Source: Neocallimastix lanati (nom. inval.) (lineage: Eukaryota > Neocallimastigomycota > Neocallimastigomycetes > Neocallimastigales > Neocallimastigaceae). Taken from it: 62,500 nt of DNA. The translations under genes and the position numbers were made by a program. Position 1 is the stretch's first letter. Each line of letters starts with the position of its first letter. Below the pieces are notes generated by a model. That model had not been told where the DNA came from and made no database searches. It saw nothing but the letters and a program-made list of their open reading frames with translations. Below, piece by piece: positions 15,225-28,592 of the stretch. The stretch is from positions 72,501 to 135,000 of the forward strand of contig JACVTC010000067.1 in the NCBI GenBank assembly GCA_016946835.1, given 5' to 3'.

Positions 15225-15425
15225 TAATATCTTTATTAATATCCAAATTTTATTAATATCAACATTTTATTAATAACCAAATTTTATTAATATCAACATT
15301 TTATTAATATCCAAATTTTATTAATATCCAAATTTTATTAATATCCACATTTTATTAATATCCACATTTTATTAATATCCACATTTTATTAATATCCACA
15401 TTTTATTAATATCCAAATTTTATTA
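15225..15425. repeat. ~18-bp tandem repeat
   Basis: About eleven copies of ATTTTATTAATATCCAA or its variant with CCAC. The first copies are more diverged and the last ones nearly identical. Confidence 0.9.
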
Positions 15426-15695
15426 TTTAATATTAAAGTTAAAGAATGATTTATATAAATATAAGGTAAAATAAATTAAAAATTTTAGTACTATTAATAA
15501 CTATTAATTATTTTTAAAATTTAAACTTTCACAGCAAAAATAAAAAAAAATATTAAGGTAAAATTAAATATAATTAAATTTAATAAAATAAAAAAAAAAA
15601 AAAATAGAATATTAAACAGAGATATTCATATGAATAATATATATATTTTTTAAAAAAAAAAAAAAAAAGATACTAACTCTATTTAATATCTTTTT

Positions 15696-15741
<46 letters not shown>

Positions 15742-15887
15742 GTAAAAAATAATTATAATAATTAATAATAAAAAATAAAAAGAATAAAAAAAAATTTTTT
15801 TTTAACCAAATCGTTGATCCTACATAAATATATATTTTATTAAAGATCAAATAAAAACTTCATTTTGAGAAAAAAAGATAATAATAA

Positions 15888-16060
15888 TAATATTATTATT
15901 TATTATTATTATTTATTATTATTATTATTTATTATTATTATTATTTATTATTATTTATTGATATAATTAAATTTATTTTAAAACTTATATTTTTATTATT
16001 ATTCTTTTATTATTATTCTTTTATTATTATTCTTTTATTATTATTCTTTTATTATTATTC

Positions 16061-16123
<63 letters not shown>

Positions 16124-16215
16124 TATTATTATTATTATTACTATTATTATTATTATTATTACTATTATTATTATTATTACTATTATTATTATTATAATTA
16201 TTATTATTATTGTTG
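15888..16215. repeat. (ATT)n tract with an embedded 14-bp repeat
   Basis: ATT/TTA tracts surround about five copies of TTATTATTATTCTT (about 15995-16060), ending in a short TTG run at 16210-16226. Confidence 0.9.
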
Positions 16216-16578
16216 TTGTTGTTGTTTGCTTTATTAAATTTAGATCATATACTCATTTTCCTTGTATATCATTACTAATAGCTAAAGAGTTTACTTGTTA
16301 AAATATCAAATTTTTAGTTTCAATTAAGTATGAAGACACAAAAATTTTCTTTTTATATATACGGTTTAAGCGTGTTTTTCTGGGTTTCTTCAATTTTGCA
16401 ATCTTGATCATTTTGATCATTTTGATCAGTTTTATTAATCTTACTTCAATTGACATAATGAGCAGTTTTTTTTTTTTTTTTTTATCATAATTTAAAATTC
16501 AATTTTTTTTTTTTTTTTTGATATAATGTTGATTTCAGTCAACATTTCTTTTTGCTAATAATCTTTTTTTAGAGATAG

Positions 16579-16593
16579 ATGAGACTCTTAATC
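16579..16593 (-). promoter_or_regulatory. tRNA-Lys(CUU)-type primer-binding site (element on minus strand)
   Basis: Read on the minus strand this is GATTAAGAGTCTCAT, directly preceded by ...GACTCTTAACA, a CA-ending LTR-like border. The same 15-mer follows the 5' LTR of the intact copia element at 43699-43714. It probably marks the 5' end of a decayed copia element whose body would lie to the left. Confidence 0.55.
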
Positions 16594-17142
<549 letters not shown>

Positions 17143-18238
17143 GATTAAGAGTCTCGCTAACTTAGTAACTCATTTTAACAGTTGTTATTATCAAAATTCA
17201 TTATATAAAATATTAAATATTCATTAAATATTAAAATAAAAGAAATATTTGCGGCCAAATTAAAATGAATAAATCAAAAAGTTCAATAACTACTGGAAGT
17301 CCTTCAAAAACTTCAACAAATGCATTAGGCACAACGATGAATAATGTTCCTGCAAGAAGTTGAACCTCCAACTATTAAAACAAATATAATTAGTAAATTT
17401 CATATTCAACATTTTAAAATTACATATGAAAACTTTCACAAATTGGTATTCAGATTTGGAATTATTCCTTAATTATGAAGAATTAGGTGAATATATATAT
17501 ATCAAAGAATATTAAAGATATAAGCACCAATAAAAAAAAAACCCATAAAATAGGATTGTATCTTATGGATTATAATATTAAACAGTATCGATGAATATAC
17601 AAAAAGTTTATTGAATAATTGCATAAGTGCATACTTTAATGATAAGTGAATTAAAAGAAAGATTTTCAAAAAGAGATCCATCCAAACTATTTGAAATTAA
17701 AATGAAAATAAAAAAAATTAGAAATTGAAAACGATCCAAAGAATAACTATAGAGGAGAAAAGAATAATAATAATAATAAATCAAGAAATACAAATTACAC
17801 AAAAAAATAAAAATAAAAAAAAAAAAGCATCTTTAAGTAGAAAAAGTTGTAAAAGAAATTTCAAATCTTATAAAACGTTATTCAGATTCAAATTCAGATT
17901 CAGATTTAGGTCTGATAACAATTTTTAAAATTATAATAATTCTAATTTTTTTTTTAAAAAAATTATCTCAAATATAATGGTATTACATTTAATCATTCTA
18001 CACCAAAGTAATCCCCCAACAAAATAGTTTCCCTCTGAAAGAATTAATCATACCTTTAGATAACTGCCTGAAAGCATTTTACTCAGTGCTTGCTAAATTA
18101 TCTTCTAATAATAGTTATTATTATTAGGGTATTCTTCTAACTCTCCTAGCTATCGTGTCCTCGACCTTACTTCACATTCAAAAATTATCAATTACGATGC
18201 ATTCTTCAATGAAAAGTTCATTGGGCTCACTTGACACA

Positions 18239-18271
<33 letters not shown>

Positions 18272-18470
18272 ATTAAAAATGTGAAAATAAAAAAAAAAAA
18301 ATTTTTTTATAAATTTTAAATTTTAAGAAATCGAAATTAAAAAAAAAAAAAAATCAAACCTTAATAATTATAAAATTTTATCTAAATCAAACAACCGTAA
18401 CAATTATAGAATTTTATCAAAATCAAAAAACCTTAACAATTATAAAAATGAAAAACCAGAAATTTAAATG

Positions 18471-18507
<37 letters not shown>

Positions 18508-18661
18508 ATAAAAATCTGGCGAAAAAAAAACGAAAGGATGAACAATTAAATTTAGGAAATAATGAAAATTATTATGAAAAATATATTAAAATTAAAAGAC
18601 TATAATTCTGAAAATGAATCTAAAGACAACTATAGTGATCTTGAAACTTTAGATAAAAGAA

Positions 18662-18708
<47 letters not shown>

Positions 18709-18960
18709 AAAGAAAAGGATATAAAGTTTAATATTAAATTAATAATAAAACTATCGATAAACAAATAAAAAAAAAAGTCAAAAAAGAAAAAAAAAAAAAG
18801 AAAAATTTTAAGACAAATCGATATTAAAACTACATACTTGAATGCTAATCTAGATGGAAAAAATATATATATATATATTCAAATTCCAATTGGTGATAAA
18901 AAAAAAAAAAAAAAAAAAAGCTTCGATTGCAGAAAAACTAGTTATTATTATTATTATTAT
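17143..18960 (+). pseudogene. Decayed, internally deleted Ty1/copia retrotransposon
   Basis: Begins with a primer-binding-like site GATTAAGAGTCTC (17143-17155). A gag-like start MNKSKSSITTGSPSKTSTN follows at 17264, soon interrupted by stops. At about 18121-18240 the frame reads LGYSSNSPSYRVLDLT, matching the integrase C-terminus LGYPENSSGYRILDIS of the intact element at 38.8-43.9 kb. At about 18805-18890 it reads LRQIDIKTTYLNANLDG, matching the reverse-transcriptase segment LKQLDIKAAYLNADLNE. Protease, the integrase core and the rest of the reverse transcriptase and RNase H are missing, and the spacing is far shorter than in the intact copy. Poly-A expansions (18472-18505, 18667-18706) break the frames. 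A dead fragment of a copia lineage distinct from the intact one. Confidence 0.8.
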
Positions 18961-19752
18961 GTATATTACATATCTGTTAATAGATCATTTAATATTTGCT
19001 TATTCATTCATTTATATATTCATTTATATATTTATTTATTTATTTATTTAAATTAATTTACCTTTTGTATATAAACATAATCATAAATTTTCTTATATAG
19101 AAAGATAGGAATATGAAAAAATAAAAAAAATTTAAAAAAAATAAAATCTAATTTTATTTTAAAGATTTAATTAACGTGGTTTTAACGTGGTTTACAAATT
19201 TTCATGAAATTTTTTTTTTTTTTATTTTTATTTAAATTTTTTTTTATTTATTTTTTTTTTTTTTTTCTATTTTATTTTCTAAAATAATGAAAGTCAATGT
19301 GTTGATATTAAATTATATTTCTATTAAATTTTTCTTTTTTTTTTTTTTTTTTTTTTTTCATAAATAAAAATTATTAATTTATGTATATATATTTAGTGTT
19401 CATTATTGATTGTAAAAAAATGTTTTTTCACTTTTTTTTTTTTTTTTTTTATTTTTTTATTTTTAATATTATTTATTATTCTTTATTAATAATAAAACTA
19501 AAAATAAAATAAATAAATAAATAAATAAATAAAAAAAAAAAAAAGTATTATAAATTTAAAACATTTTTTACATAATATTTTTTTACACTATACTTTTTTT
19601 TTTTTTAAAAAAAAAAAATAATAATAATAATAATAATAATAATATAAATGTTTCGTTTTTACATTAATATTAATATATATACATTTATATTTTATAGGTA
19701 TATATATCTATTATATTTTTATTTTTATTTTTATCCTTTTTAAATAATGAAA
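18961..19752. other. AT-rich intergenic DNA, no gene seen
   Basis: Poly-T runs and short tetranucleotide repeats (TTTA at 19010-19050, AAAT at 19508-19532). The segment 19690-19752 is shared with the 3' flanks of the Skp1-like copies at 36.5 and 48.2 kb. Confidence 0.6.
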
Positions 19753-20759
19753 TTAACATTCTGAAGCCCATTCGTTCTCTCTCTTAATTTGTTCTTCTTC
19801 TTCTGGAGTGAAATCATTTTCAATATTAAAGGTAGCTCTAATTTCTTCTGGCTTCTTACCTCTAATCATATTGGCAATATGTTTACAAGTTAAATTTAAA
19901 AGTGGCTTGATATCCATGTAGTTAGCAGCAAGGGTAATATCAAATAAAACTTCATTAGTTTCGATACTCTAATGTTTATTTTTTTTATTTACATTTTTTT
20001 TTTATATAATTAATAAAATTGGAAGTTTTATAAAAAAAAATATATTATAATTTATTTTTTTTTAAAAAAATAAAATATATATATATATATAATGTTATAT
20101 ATATATATATATATTGATATAAAACATTGAATTATTTTTATAATATTATCAATGTAATTTATAAATGTTATATAATTTTGACAATTTAATATTAGTATGA
20201 TAAGTTGTTATCACAAAATATATATCAAGGTTATAATAAATTTGAAAATTTATTATGAAAATAATAATAATATTAATAATAATAATAATAAAATTATTTA
20301 GTATTAAGAAAAAAAAAAAATTCAATTATAGTTATTAAATTTTACTTTTAAAATAAAAAAAATATTATATTTTAAAATATATCATATTTACTTCTAAAAA
20401 TTTCATATCCCAGTTACCGATTCCAGTATTACTTCTTGAGATATCATCTAATTCTTCATCAACTTCAGCTGGATCATTACGATGATATTCACAATATTCA
20501 ATAACCTTTGAATTGTAAAATACAATAATATAAAAAATTTTTATTATTAAATTAATAAATATAAATATGAATATTATTGTTAAAATAAATATAATAAAAG
20601 TAAAATATAATATAATATAAAATAATATAATAAAAAATAATAAAATAAAATAAAGAAGAATAATTTTAATTAGCAATAATACTTATATATATAAAGTAAC
20701 ATTGATAATATTTAATTAATATCTAAAATCATATTTTTAATAAGTATATATATATATAA

Positions 20760-20804
<45 letters not shown>

Positions 20805-20966
20805 TTTTACCTTTTTTAAAATATCACCAGAAACATTTGGAAGTGGAATAGCATTGTCAGATTCACCAACATCTTCTAACATATTATGAAGAAGAGTAGA
20901 CTTTTCGGCAATTTCCTTATCAATAGTGAAAATTTGGTTATCAGAGCTAGATAAAGTAACAGACAT
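19753..20966 (-). CDS. Skp1-like SCF ubiquitin-ligase adaptor, intron-containing (copy A, 161 aa)
   Basis: Three exons: 20966-20811, 20505-20392 and 19968-19753 (52 + 38 + 71 codons plus stop), all phase 0 with GT..AG borders. The BTB/POZ-like N-terminal half (about 1-65) contains [20 protein letters not shown] and [11 protein letters not shown]; an acidic linker follows. The Skp1 C-terminal domain (about 96-150) has [20 protein letters not shown] and the tail [15 protein letters not shown], ending in WASEC. Length is close to canonical Skp1 (about 162). Skp1 links Cul1 to F-box proteins in SCF ligases. The proline in FTPEEEE (residue 145) corresponds to the one that PhyA hydroxylates in D. 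discoideum Skp1. It is clearly diverged from the textbook sequence: [11 protein letters not shown] replaces the usual C-HH region, and [16 protein letters not shown] stands in for VDQ-TLFELILAAN. It may therefore be a paralogue rather than the main Skp1 gene. It is the only copy here with introns. Confidence 0.88.
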
Positions 20967-20997
20967 TTTGATATATATAAATTTATTTATTTCTTTT

Positions 20998-21042
<45 letters not shown>

Positions 21043-22841
21043 GAAGGTATATAATAAAAGTATTTATATATAATATTTATAATTATATATAATATATAAT
21101 ATATATAGATTGTTATTATTTGTTATTATTATTTTTCTTATTAATTATATATAAAGAAAAAAAAATAAAATAAAATAAAATCATTAAATTATATTATCAA
21201 CAATGATAGTGAATTTTTATAATTTTCTTTTTTTTTTTTTTTTTTTTATTATTATTTCATATATATATTTATAGTATAATAAATTTAATGGCAATATTGT
21301 GTTTTATATCGTATATCAATTAATATATATATATTGAACATATTTATATATATATATTATATAAATAAATTTAATATTTCAATGGTTTGATTTCATTTTC
21401 TTTTTTTTCTTTGTATTTTTTGTAAACAAAAATAAATATTAAATATTTTTCATAATAGAATAAATAGTAAATTCCAAAAACAATTTTATTATTTTTTCTA
21501 TTTAATAATATATATTGATATAAACATTTATCAGTAATTTAAATAGTTTATTTTATTTTATTTTTTTTTTAATAAAATTAATAGTTTATAAAAACAATTG
21601 ATTGTCATCCATCTAAGTATCTTTCTTTTTTTGTTTTAATAGTAATATAAAAATTTAATAAATAATAAATTGTTTATTTTTTTTTTTTTTTTATAAAATT
21701 AATAGTTTATAAAAACAATTGATTGTCATCCATCTAAGTATTGTTCTTTTCTTGTTTTAATAGTAATATAAAAAGTTTAATATATAATAGGGATATTTAT
21801 ATTATATATATAGATATATAGATATGCATGTATATATAATAATTCTATATTATATAATATTTTTTTTTCTTATAAAATTTATTTATTATTTCAAAGAAAG
21901 AATTATTTTAATTTATTGGATAATAAATGGTAAATGGTTTGTTTGATTAATTATTAAAAATAAACATGCTCTCTTTGTATTAATGTTTAAAGAAAAAGTA
22001 CTCTTTTTTAATTATTTAAATTAAAATAATTGTAAATAACCTTTTTAATAATATAATAAAAAAATTTTATTTATATTTTATTGCATAATAATAATTTTTA
22101 ATGATATTTATGGTGAACTAAATTTATAAGTAATGATTTTCGGTTTGATTTTAAAATTTTCCCTTCTTTTATTATTTTTTTATATTGATTACTGACAGAA
22201 CTTTTTTTTTCTTTAAAGTTTGTAATATTTTTTAAAATATTATTTTTACTTACAATAATCTAATTAAATAAAAAACTAACTATAAATATTTTATACTTTA
22301 TTGATTTTCTATTTTTTATTAATTTATAAATTAGGGATTTTAAAAAATAAAAAAAGTTTAAATATTTTTCTTTTAATTTTTTTTTAAAAAAAAATAATAA
22401 ATATAAAAAATAATAAATATAAAAAATAACTATAATATATAACAAATATAGATATAATAAAACTAATATTAGATATAAATTAATAATAAATCGTAAATAA
22501 TAAATAATATAAATAAGAATATTAATAATTCAATAATAATATAAATAATAATTAAATAATTAAATAATAAATAATATTAATAATTAAATAATAAATAATT
22601 AAATAATATAAATAATATAAATAATAAATTAATAATTGAATAATAATATAAAATAATAATATAAATTATAAATATTAATAAAAAATTTACGATATTGAAA
22701 AAAAATAAAAAAAAAAAAAAATATGAAGTATTTAATATACTTTTAATTCTATTTAGTATATATTATATTTGTATTCTATTATATATTATTGAAAAAAGTC
22801 TTTATAACTTTTAAATTAATAATAATTTGTTAAATATATTA
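20967..22841. other. AT-rich intergenic DNA, no gene seen
   Basis: Upstream region of Skp1-like copy A, with a poly-A run at 21005-21040. No supported coding region; the minus-strand open frame at 22260-22445 is low-complexity Phe/Tyr/Ile/Lys. Confidence 0.6.
21552..21790. repeat. ~120-bp tandem duplication
   Basis: Two adjacent copies share AAAATTAATAGTTTATAAAA, CAATTGATTGTCATCCATCT and TGTTTTAATAGTAATATAAA with few differences. The unit is more GC-containing than its surroundings (GTCATCCATCTAAGTAT). Confidence 0.9.
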
Positions 22842-23044
22842 TAATCAATTGGGAGAGGTCCAAAACGCCAATTTTTTTCACGTGATATATCAAATTTTGA
22901 GGCTTTTTAAATTAATAGTTATATGATACTATTTTGTTGTATTATTAATTTGTAATTTTTTTCTTAAAATTTATTAAGTGAATAATTAAATAAATTATAA
23001 TGGTTAGATAAAAATAAATATTTTTTTACAAAAAAAAAAAATAA

Positions 23045-24010
23045 AATAAAATATTCAAACAATTAAAAGGTTTAATATATTCAAACAATTAAAAGGTTTA
23101 TTTTAAAAAAAAAAATATTAATAAAATACTTTAACAATTATATAGATTTATTTATTTAAAAAAAATATTAATAAAATACCTTAACAATTATATAGATTTA
23201 TTTATTTAAAAAAAAATATTAATAAAATACCTTAACAATTATATAGATTTATTTATTTAAAAAAAAATATTAATAAAATACTTTAACAATTATATAGATT
23301 TATTTATTTAAAAAAAAATATTAATAAAATACCTTAACAATTATATAGATTTATTTATTTAAAAAAAAATATTAATAAAATACTTTAACAATTATATAGA
23401 TTTATTTATTTAAAAAAAAATATTAATAAAATACTTTAACAATTATATAGATTTATTTATTTAAAAAAAAAATATTGATAAAATACTTTAACAATTATAT
23501 AGATTTATTTATTTAAAAAAAAATATTAATAAAATACTTTAACAATTATATAGATTTATTTATTTAAAAAAAATATTAATAAAATACTTTAACAATTATA
23601 TAGATTTATTTATTTAAAAAAAATATTAATAAAATACTTTAACAATTATATAGATTTATTTATTTAAAAAAAATATTAATAAAATACTTTAACAATTATA
23701 TAGATTTATTTATTTAAAAAAATATTAATAAAATACTTTAACAATTATATAGATTTATTTATTTAAAAAAAAATTAATAAAATACTTTAACAATTATATA
23801 GATTTATTTATTTAAAAAAAAATATTAATAAAATACTTTAACAATTATATAGATTTATTTATTTAAAAAATATTAATAAAATATTTAAACAACTATTAAT
23901 AAAATACTTTAGCAATTATATAGATTTATTTATTTAAAAAAAATATTAATAAAATACTTTAACAATTATATAGATTTATTTATTTAAAAAAAAAATTAAT
24001 AAAATATTTA
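23045..24010. repeat. ~51-bp satellite array inside the MULE (about 17 copies)
   Basis: Units of about 50-52 bp contain AATATTAATAAAATACTTTA, then ACAATTATATAGATTTATTT, then ATTTAAAAAAA, in head-to-tail order. Variation is mainly CTTT/CCTT and A-run length. Two short degenerate units are at 23861-23900 and 23990-24020; a further partial copy is near 24110-24150. Confidence 0.95.
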
Positions 24011-24478
24011 AACAATTATTAATAAAATTAATTATAAACATTAATAATAAAATATAAAAATATAAAAATATATTATTGATATTAATATAAAAATATAGGA
24101 TTATTTATTTTAAAAAAAATATTAATAAAATATTTAAACAATTATTAATAAAATAAATTATAATAATAAAATTATAGAATATTTATTTAAACTACATAAA
24201 TTTTATCAAGAATATAAACATTTTAACTTTTTAATAATTATAAAATTTTAATTAATAAATTTAATTATAAGTTTTTGTATGAAAGAATTTTAATGATTTT
24301 TTCTTTTGGAAATTCCTCTGTCATTTCATAATTATTTATTATTAAATAATATTTATAAAATATTATTTAAATTAGTTAAACATTCAAACCACAATTTAGT
24401 AAGATCACTTCTATCATATTTAATATTAATTAACTTGGCTTCTTTATTTTTGTATTTTTCAATTAAGATATAATTTCA

Positions 24479-25772
24479 TCAGTTTTTGTTTTTATTTTTT
24501 TTTTTCATTCTCCAAATTCCTTTTATTTTCATTTGGTAATCATAATATGATAAATGTTCCTGTTCTTTTAATTTATTTATTAATTCATAAAATTTTGGTT
24601 TCATTGGAAATAGTTTATTTAAAGAATTATTGAGTGATTCTGAAGCATTATTGGTTATATGTTCAATATTATTATAATAATTCCAACTTTTCATATCGTA
24701 ACCAATTAAATATGTTTCATAAAAATATTCTAAAAATTTTAAAAATTGACAAGAATTTTTTTCAATGGATTTAGTTTTAATTAATGAAAAAATATCCATT
24801 ATGTATTCAGGGTTGATAAATGGTAAGTTTGAAATTCCTTTGTAATAATTAAATATTTTTTCATCATCGTTCACTTCATTACGGCACAATTCATTTTTTT
24901 TAATTTCTAATAAATTTTTATAATGCCAAATACAGTATTTAATATTTATATTAGGAAATATTTTTTTAACTGCTTTGGATATGCCTTTTTCAAAATCGCA
25001 ATGTACATTTTTTGGTTCAGTTATAATATTATTATTAGAATTTTGTTTTAATTTATTGAATAACATTTTATATGTTTTTTGCTTTTTATTTCTTAATATT
25101 GCATAAGAAGTAGTATAAAAACTATTCAATTCTTTAACGTAAGTTCTTGTAATAAACACTTGTTGACTAAATTTAGGTGCGATATAAAAAGTACCATCCA
25201 CAAATATATCATTATTATATTTCTTAAATAATTTTGCTTGAAAAGGGGATTGAAAAATTACTAAATCAGAATTTTTGAATATCATAAAATCTTCATTTCG
25301 TTCAGTTTTATAATATTCAGATTCATTAGGAATTTCATTAAAAGTTGTTACATTGGATGGTAGTTTTTTATTAATACTTCTTAATATTAGAGTTTTAACT
25401 GAAATATATTCTGGACACGGATATAAATCCCATTTCTTTAGAAATTTCATTATATAGTCTTTTTCGTTTTATATCAAAAGGATTTGAATGTTTTTTAATT
25501 TCATCTTTAATTTTATGTTTCATTACAGATAGGGATACACTATATTCGTTTCCAGGATGATTATGTAAACTCTCATATTTTAAGATTTCTTTCTCATTAT
25601 TTAAAATAATAAAAGATTTACATTTATTATTTTTTTTATATTCGGTACATTTATAAACTCTTGAATTATCTTTCCTTGAATGTGAAAAATTAAATTTATA
25701 TTGTTTATTAATAATGATTTGTTCTTCTCCTTTATTAGACTCACTTATATAAATAGTTATGTTTTCTTCCAT
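24479..25772 (-). pseudogene. MULE transposase with FLYWCH-type zinc finger, frameshifted
   Basis: The first frame (25772-25395) starts MEENITIYISESNKGEEQ and carries a FLYWCH-like finger: Cys pair in VYKCTEYKKNNKCKSF and histidines in LHNHPG. The second frame (stop at 24479) carries the MULE catalytic domain: first Asp in FVDGTFYIAP, second in HCDFEKGISKAV, the CIWHYKN Cys/His motif, and Glu in NNASESLNNSLNKLF. The two frames overlap by about 55 bp around 25395-25450 and need a one-nucleotide shift to join, so the product would be about 430 residues. All three D-D-E residues remain. The shift may be inactivating or, less likely, programmed; only other copies could tell. The protein would cut and join the element's inverted repeats in the nucleus. 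Confidence 0.85.
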
Positions 25773-27329
25773 TTATAAATTTTAATATATAGTTTTTAAT
25801 TATATCTTTTAAATTATTATATTAATTATCTAAATATTATTTTTTAATATTAATTCTGAACAATTAAATATTTAATTTTTTTTAAAAGATAAAAAGTATT
25901 TTAATTATTTCTTTTTCTTTTAATTTTTTTAAAAAAAAACAGATACATAAAGTATATATGAAAATATTTTAATTTTTATTATTTAAAAATAAATTATTTA
26001 TTTAATGTATATAAAAAAAATTTAATTATTTATTTATTCTAAATTAATATTAATTATTTTTTTTTAATATATACTAATAAAGAATTTATGAATTAATTAA
26101 TTATTTTATTTATATTATAATCTAATTAAATTATTAACTTTTAAGTCTTTTTAAAACAACAAATATATATAGCATTTTTTAGCATATAAAGTAGAACTGG
26201 GCTTTCTACTGGTTGTTATGTGGCGGACTTAATAATCAACTGGTATCTATTCTTTATCTGATTTTCCCGATAGGGTTTGGAGAAAGGGTAAAGGGGTTAT
26301 AATGGCACAATTTCAGGTAAGTATTAATTCCGCTCCTACCATTATTGGATTGCCACGTATTTAATTTCTATATTTGATCACCCATGGCATCCTAGTGTAG
26401 TTGTATAGCCTATACTGTGAGGGTTACGAGTTCAATTTCTATAGGATAACACGGATGTTATTTGGCAAGACATGTCTACTGGAGCTACCTCTGCTTAGGA
26501 ATTTGGAGCGCCGACGTCGAACTGATATAGTATAAGATATATATACCAAAGTATATATGTTCTTTACAAGCCCATATATATAATATGGGATAGACATGTG
26601 AATTCATATGTGTAAAAAACCTATTTATATATCTCTACAAAACGGTTGCTGTAATATATAAATAGTAATTGAAATGTGAACAACAAATTTTAATTTTTGA
26701 AATTTCAATTTACAGCTATAATTTAAGTCTTATAAAAATATTATTTTGTAATTTTTATTATTACTTAATATTTTATTTATAAATTATATATAAAATAAAA
26801 GGTTTAATTCTATTATTAAGATGTTATAATAACAACTAAAGTTTTAGTTATAATATAAAAAATTAATATTTTAAATAATATTAATTTAAATATAAATTTA
26901 TAAAATAAAATTTTTTAATAATAAAATATAAAAATATTATATTGATATTAATAATAAAATATAAAAATATAAAAATATAAAAATATAAAAATATAATATT
27001 AATAGAAAAATATAAAAATATAATATCAATAATAAAATATAAAATATAAAAATATAATATAAATATTAATAATAAAATATAAAAAATAAGGTTATAAGGA
27101 AAATAATTATTTATCATTTTCCTTATAACATGATTGTCAAAAAAAAAAAAAAATTATATAAAAATATTTTATTTTTTATTGACCTTTTTAATTTTTATTT
27201 ATTTATTTATTTACTTATTTATTTATACATTTATTTCTTTTTTACTTAAAATTATATTAAATTTTATGGCGTAATAATATAAATTTTAAAAGCCACAAAT
27301 AAATAGATGGCTTATTAAAATTTCCAAAA
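25773..27329. other. MULE right non-coding part with GC-rich island (26170-26560) and tRNA-like segment
   Basis: 26170-26560 is far richer in G+C than anything nearby (for example GGTTTGGAGAAAGGGTAAAG and GGAGCGCCGACGTCGAAC) and has no open frame. Within it 26389-26447 has A-box-like TAGTGTAGTTG, B-box-like GAGTTCAATTTC and complementary ends ATCCTA/TAGGAT, reminiscent of a degenerate tRNA or a tRNA-derived SINE head. However, the span is only about 59 nt and the T-stem does not pair. Other parts are AT-rich with AAAATATA repeats (26930-27070). Confidence 0.45.
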
Positions 27330-27367
27330 AAAAAAATTGGCGAAATGGACCACATTCTAATCAATTG

Positions 27368-28541
27368 AGTAATATACGAATATACCTATTTAAACTATTT
27401 CAATATGAAAAAAAAGAATATTTATTATTTATTTAATTATTATTTATTTAATTAAAAAAGCCACATACGAAAATACGCCACATTGCGAAATGCAACTAGA
27501 TTCAAATTTTCTTATGTAATGAAAAGTTTAACCTTTTATTGAACTTTTTTTTTTTTATCTTTATCTCTTAATTAAAAAGGATAATTTAATAATTAAGAAT
27601 AGTTTAAAAAAAATTATATATATATATTATAATAATTAATTATAATATAAAAAGTTTAGCAAATATAATAATATATGTGTATTTCTCATTTTTATATTAC
27701 CCTTAATGTTTAAATGATATAAAAAAAAAAAAAAATAGTTAAAAAGTATATTTATATACACATCTATGAATTATCATCATAATATAATATTTATTAAAAA
27801 TATGCCTTTTTTTTTTTCCTTCTTTTTTCCTTTCATTTTATATGTAACACATTTTTTAATTTTATTTTTTTTTTTTTTTAAAAAAAAAAATATTCAATAT
27901 GATTAATTATAATTAAGAGAAATAAGCTTACAAAATATGTACTTTGGTAAAATATTAATTTTTTTTGGGGGTTCATTCTAATTTTTTATTCATTTATATA
28001 TATATATATACTTATAATTTTCATTAATTATTCTTATTCTTTCTTAGTTATTCTTTAAAATAAAGGAAAGAAAGGAGAAAAGAAAAAAGGAAAGGAAAAA
28101 AAAAAAAGTGATAGTTAATATATATATAATAATTTAAAAAGTAGAAATTTAAATATATATCATTAAGATTAAGCATTATTTTAATCAATATTTGAAAATT
28201 ATTTTTATATTTTTTTAATATTTTTTTTATATTTTTTATATTTCTTTCTTGTACTTTTTGTATTTTTTAATATTTTTTTAATATTTTTATATATTTTTTA
28301 ATATTTTTATATATTTTTTTTAATATATATATATATTATATATCTTTTTCATGTTTTTTTTTTTTTTATTCGTTAGATGATGTGATGGATAACTACAAAT
28401 TTATTAAAAGATTTCTATTCTAACAAATAAATAAATTCAAATTATTATTGGTAACTAAACAAATAAAAATAATTAAAAAAATAAAAATAAAAAAAAAAGT
28501 TACTTTTTTAACTAAAAAGATATAATTAAAACAAAACAAAA

Positions 28542-28592
<51 letters not shown>

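Larger units (their letters stand above)
13268..16578. other. Repeat-rich intergenic DNA, no gene seen
   Basis: Upstream region of the SH3-protein gene. It is dominated by poly-T runs (13351-13371, 13582-13603, 13666-13689, 14131-14173) and TTA tracts. The T-rich open frame at 14032-14322 (Phe/Leu runs) is a homopolymer artefact. On the minus strand near 16460-16340 a short frame beginning MSIEVRLIKLIKMIKM could be a decayed gag start next to the primer-binding-like site at 16579; this is weak. Confidence 0.55.
22842..27367 (-). mobile_element. Mutator-like (MULE) DNA transposon with TIRs and 10-bp target duplication
   Basis: Direct repeats TAATCAATTG at 22842-22851 and 27358-27367 flank a 4506-bp element (22852-27357). 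The terminal inverted repeats are imperfect, about 27 bp: left 22852-22878 reads GGAGAGGTCCAAAACGCC then AATTTTTTT; right 27330-27357, read inward, is GAATGTGGTCCATTTCGCC then AATTTTTTT. A target duplication of 9-10 bp is typical of MULEs. Inside are, from left: a 51-bp satellite array, a broken transposase gene on the minus strand, and a GC-rich non-coding island. The frameshifted transposase suggests this copy is non-autonomous now. Confidence 0.85.

Noticed and set aside
18562-18768. 68-codon + strand open frame with a Lys run
   Set aside because: A fragment of the linker of the decayed copia element, extended by a poly-A run; not an independent gene.
23045-24010. CRISPR-like array
   Set aside because: Units are directly adjacent with no unique spacers; it is a satellite in a eukaryotic transposon.
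26389-26447. Functional tRNA gene
   Set aside because: A/B-box-like words and pairing ends are present, but the span is too short and the T-stem does not pair; kept only as tRNA-like.
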